The notes under the pieces were generated by a model. That model saw only the letters and a program-made list of their open reading frames with translations. It had not been told where the DNA came from and made no database searches. A stretch of DNA of 6,683 nucleotides, taken from positions 1 through 6,683 of the forward strand of contig JACVRM010000119.1 of the NCBI GenBank assembly GCA_014534415.1, read 5' to 3'. A program made the position numbers and the translations under genes. Position 1 is the first letter of the stretch; each line of letters starts with the position of its first letter. Positions 5,262 to 6,683 of this stretch are shown one piece after another. Source of the stretch: Thermoleophilia bacterium. GTDB taxonomy: Bacteria; Actinomycetota; Thermoleophilia; Gaiellales; Gaiellaceae.

Positions 5262-6683
5262 ATGGCCGTGACCGCAACAGAACGGAAGCTGTTCGTCGCC
5301 GGCGAGTGGGTCGAGACTGGAGATTGGATCGAGGTGCGCTCACCGTACTCCGGCGACCTCGTCGGCCGCGTTGCCAAAGGCGGTGCGGAGGAGACGCGCC
5401 GTGCGCTGGTGGCGGCGGAGCGCGCGCTCGAGAGCCCCCTTCCGGCTCATGTCCGGGCCGAGATTCTCGTCAAGGTCGCAGGTCACCTCCGTCGGCGCCA
5501 CGACGAGGTCGCGCGGACGATCTCCGAGGAGGCGGGCAAGCCGATGAAGGCGGCACGCGTCGAGGCACAGCGCGCGGTATCGACGTACACGTACGCCGCC
5601 GTCGCAGCGCGAACGCTCGCAGGCGACATGATCCCGATGGAGGGCTCGCAAGCCGGGGAGGGAAAGCTCGCGTTCACGATGCGCGTGCCGGTCGGGATCG
5701 TCGGCGCGATCTCGCCGTTCAACTTTCCGCTCAACCTCGTCGCGCACAAGCTCGCACCGGCGCTCGCCGCCGGGTGCCCGGTCGTGCTAAAGCCCGCCAC
5801 GCAGACGCCGCTTTCGGCGCTCCTTCTCGCCGAGCTCGAGCAGGAGGCCGGGCTCCCGCCCGGGTGGCTCAGCGTGATCGTCGGCCCCGCGTCGGAGATC
5901 GGCGACGTGCTCGTCGAGGATGAGCGCGTCAAGTTGATCACGTTCACGGGCTCCGGCGAGGTGGGGTGGAGGATCCGCGAGCGCGCGCCGCGGAAGCGTG
6001 TCAATCTCGAGCTCGGTAACGCGACCCCGGTGATCGTCGACGAGACCGCGGATCTATCAGACGTCGCGGCGAAAGTCGCGGCGAACGGGTACTCGTTCGC
6101 GGGTCAGAGCTGTATCTCCATCCAGCGGGTCTACGTCGCTCGGCGGGTGTGCGAGCCGTTCCTGGACGAGTTGACTCCGCGCGTCGAGGCGCTGAACGTC
6201 GGGGATCCGGCGGACGAGGAGACCGACGTGGGGCCGCTGATCGACCGGGGCGCGCGCGAACGCGTCCTCGAGTGGGTGAACGAAGCGCGTGAGCGCGGAG
6301 CGCGGGTGATCACGGGAGATGAGGAGGACGGCGAGCTCGTCGGGCCGGTGCTCATCGCCGACGCGCCCGCCGACGCCAAGGTGTCCTGCGAGGAGGTGTT
6401 TGGCCCGGTCGTCGTCGTCAACCCATACGACACGCTCGACGAGGCGATCGCGCTCGCGAACGGGACGAAGTACGGACTTCAGGCGGGGATCTTCACGAAC
6501 GATCTCCAGACGGCGCTCCAGGCCGCGCGCAGGCTCGAGTTCGGCGGTGTCGTGGTGAACGAAGCGCCGACGTTCCGCGCCGACCAGATGCCCTACGGCG
6601 GCGTGAAGGCGTCGGGGAACACGCGCGAAGGTCCGGCCTTCGCCGTCCGCGAGATGACCGAGGAGCGGCTCGTCGTCGTGCAG
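5262..6683 (+). CDS. NAD(P)-dependent aldehyde dehydrogenase (lactaldehyde / phosphonoacetaldehyde / GapN-like branch), runs off the right edge
   Basis: 474 codons are present with no stop before the edge. Families of this type are about 475-485 residues, so only a few codons are probably missing. It would oxidise an aldehyde to the acid with NAD(P)+, in the cytosol. Key residues by motif: SPFNFPLN (151-158) with oxyanion Asn154; KPA (177-179); FTGSGEVG (228-235); general-base Glu250 in ELG; nucleophile Cys284 in GQSC; EEVFGP; and near the C-terminus PTFR.DQMPYGGVK..G..REG, which places it in the branch with lactaldehyde, phosphonoacetaldehyde and similar dehydrogenases. The segment after the general base reads ELGNATP, where relatives usually have a Gly/Ser-Asn form such as ELGGN or ELGSNAP. 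The gene is divergent from the minus-strand operon, consistent with shared control from the intergenic region. The substrate is not known. Confidence 0.93.
   Translation, partial: MAVTATERKLFVAGEWVETGDWIEVRSPYSGDLVGRVAKGGAEETRRALVAAERALESPLPAHVRAEILVKVAGHLRRRHDEVARTISEEAGKPMKAARVEAQRAVSTYTYAAVAARTLAGDMIPMEGSQAGEGKLAFTMRVPVGIVGAISPFNFPLNLVAHKLAPALAAGCPVVLKPATQTPLSALLLAELEQEAGLPPGWLSVIVGPASEIGDVLVEDERVKLITFTGSGEVGWRIRERAPRKRVNLELGNATPVIVDETADLSDVAAKVAANGYSFAGQSCISIQRVYVARRVCEPFLDELTPRVEALNVGDPADEETDVGPLIDRGARERVLEWVNEARERGARVITGDEEDGELVGPVLIADAPADAKVSCEEVFGPVVVVNPYDTLDEAIALANGTKYGLQAGIFTNDLQTALQAARRLEFGGVVVNEAPTFRADQMPYGGVKASGNTREGPAFAVREMTEERLVVVQ

Noticed and set aside
4690..5271. Plus-strand open frame of 193 codons across the intergenic region
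   Set aside because: Composition is Arg/Ala-rich, no domain is recognisable as an intact gene, and it overlaps the aldehyde dehydrogenase start; only a short part may derive from a transposase.
4705..5343. Minus-strand open frame of 212 codons starting inside the aldehyde dehydrogenase gene
   Set aside because: No motif, Arg/Ser/Pro-rich, overlaps the secure coding start at 5262; looks like a GC shadow.

Overview
The window is GC-rich DNA with GTG starts, start/stop overlaps and Ala/Arg/Glu/Val-rich proteins. This fits a high-GC soil or marine bacterium, most likely an actinobacterium. That placement is an inference from base composition and gene style only; no rRNA or other marker gene is present.

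Layout: positions 1-4681 hold five genes on the minus strand that read as one transcription unit. In transcription order they are: an NADP-type beta-hydroxyacid dehydrogenase (4681-3761); an M24 (creatinase/aminopeptidase P-fold) protein (3740-2373); a two-domain cupin (2376-1435); the E1-alpha subunit of a thiamine-diphosphate 2-oxoacid (or acetoin) dehydrogenase complex (1438-458); and the start of its lipoyl E2 subunit (449 to the left edge, truncated). M24/cupin and cupin/E1-alpha are joined by 4-nt overlaps (ATGA, GTGA), and E1-alpha and E2 are 8 nt apart. A divergent NAD(P)-dependent aldehyde dehydrogenase starts at 5262 on the plus strand and runs off the right edge after 474 codons, probably almost complete.

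The 580-bp divergent intergenic region (4682-5261) has no intact gene. It holds a candidate near-leaderless promoter for the minus-strand operon, a 46-bp concentric dyad, an imperfect hairpin, and a weak, frameshifted relic resembling the N-terminal part of an IS110-type transposase.

Taken together the genes look like a catabolic island. An M24-fold enzyme and a bicupin would open or rearrange an unidentified substrate, two oxidoreductases would handle hydroxyacid/semialdehyde or aldehyde intermediates, and an E1/E2 complex would take a 2-oxoacid (or acetoin-like) product to an acyl-CoA. The substrate cannot be read from the sequence. The most unusual points are the M24 protein's Asp-to-Cys change at a bridging metal ligand, the tight coupling of that protein to a bicupin and to 2-oxoacid dehydrogenase subunits, and the absence of an E1-beta gene between E1-alpha and E2.
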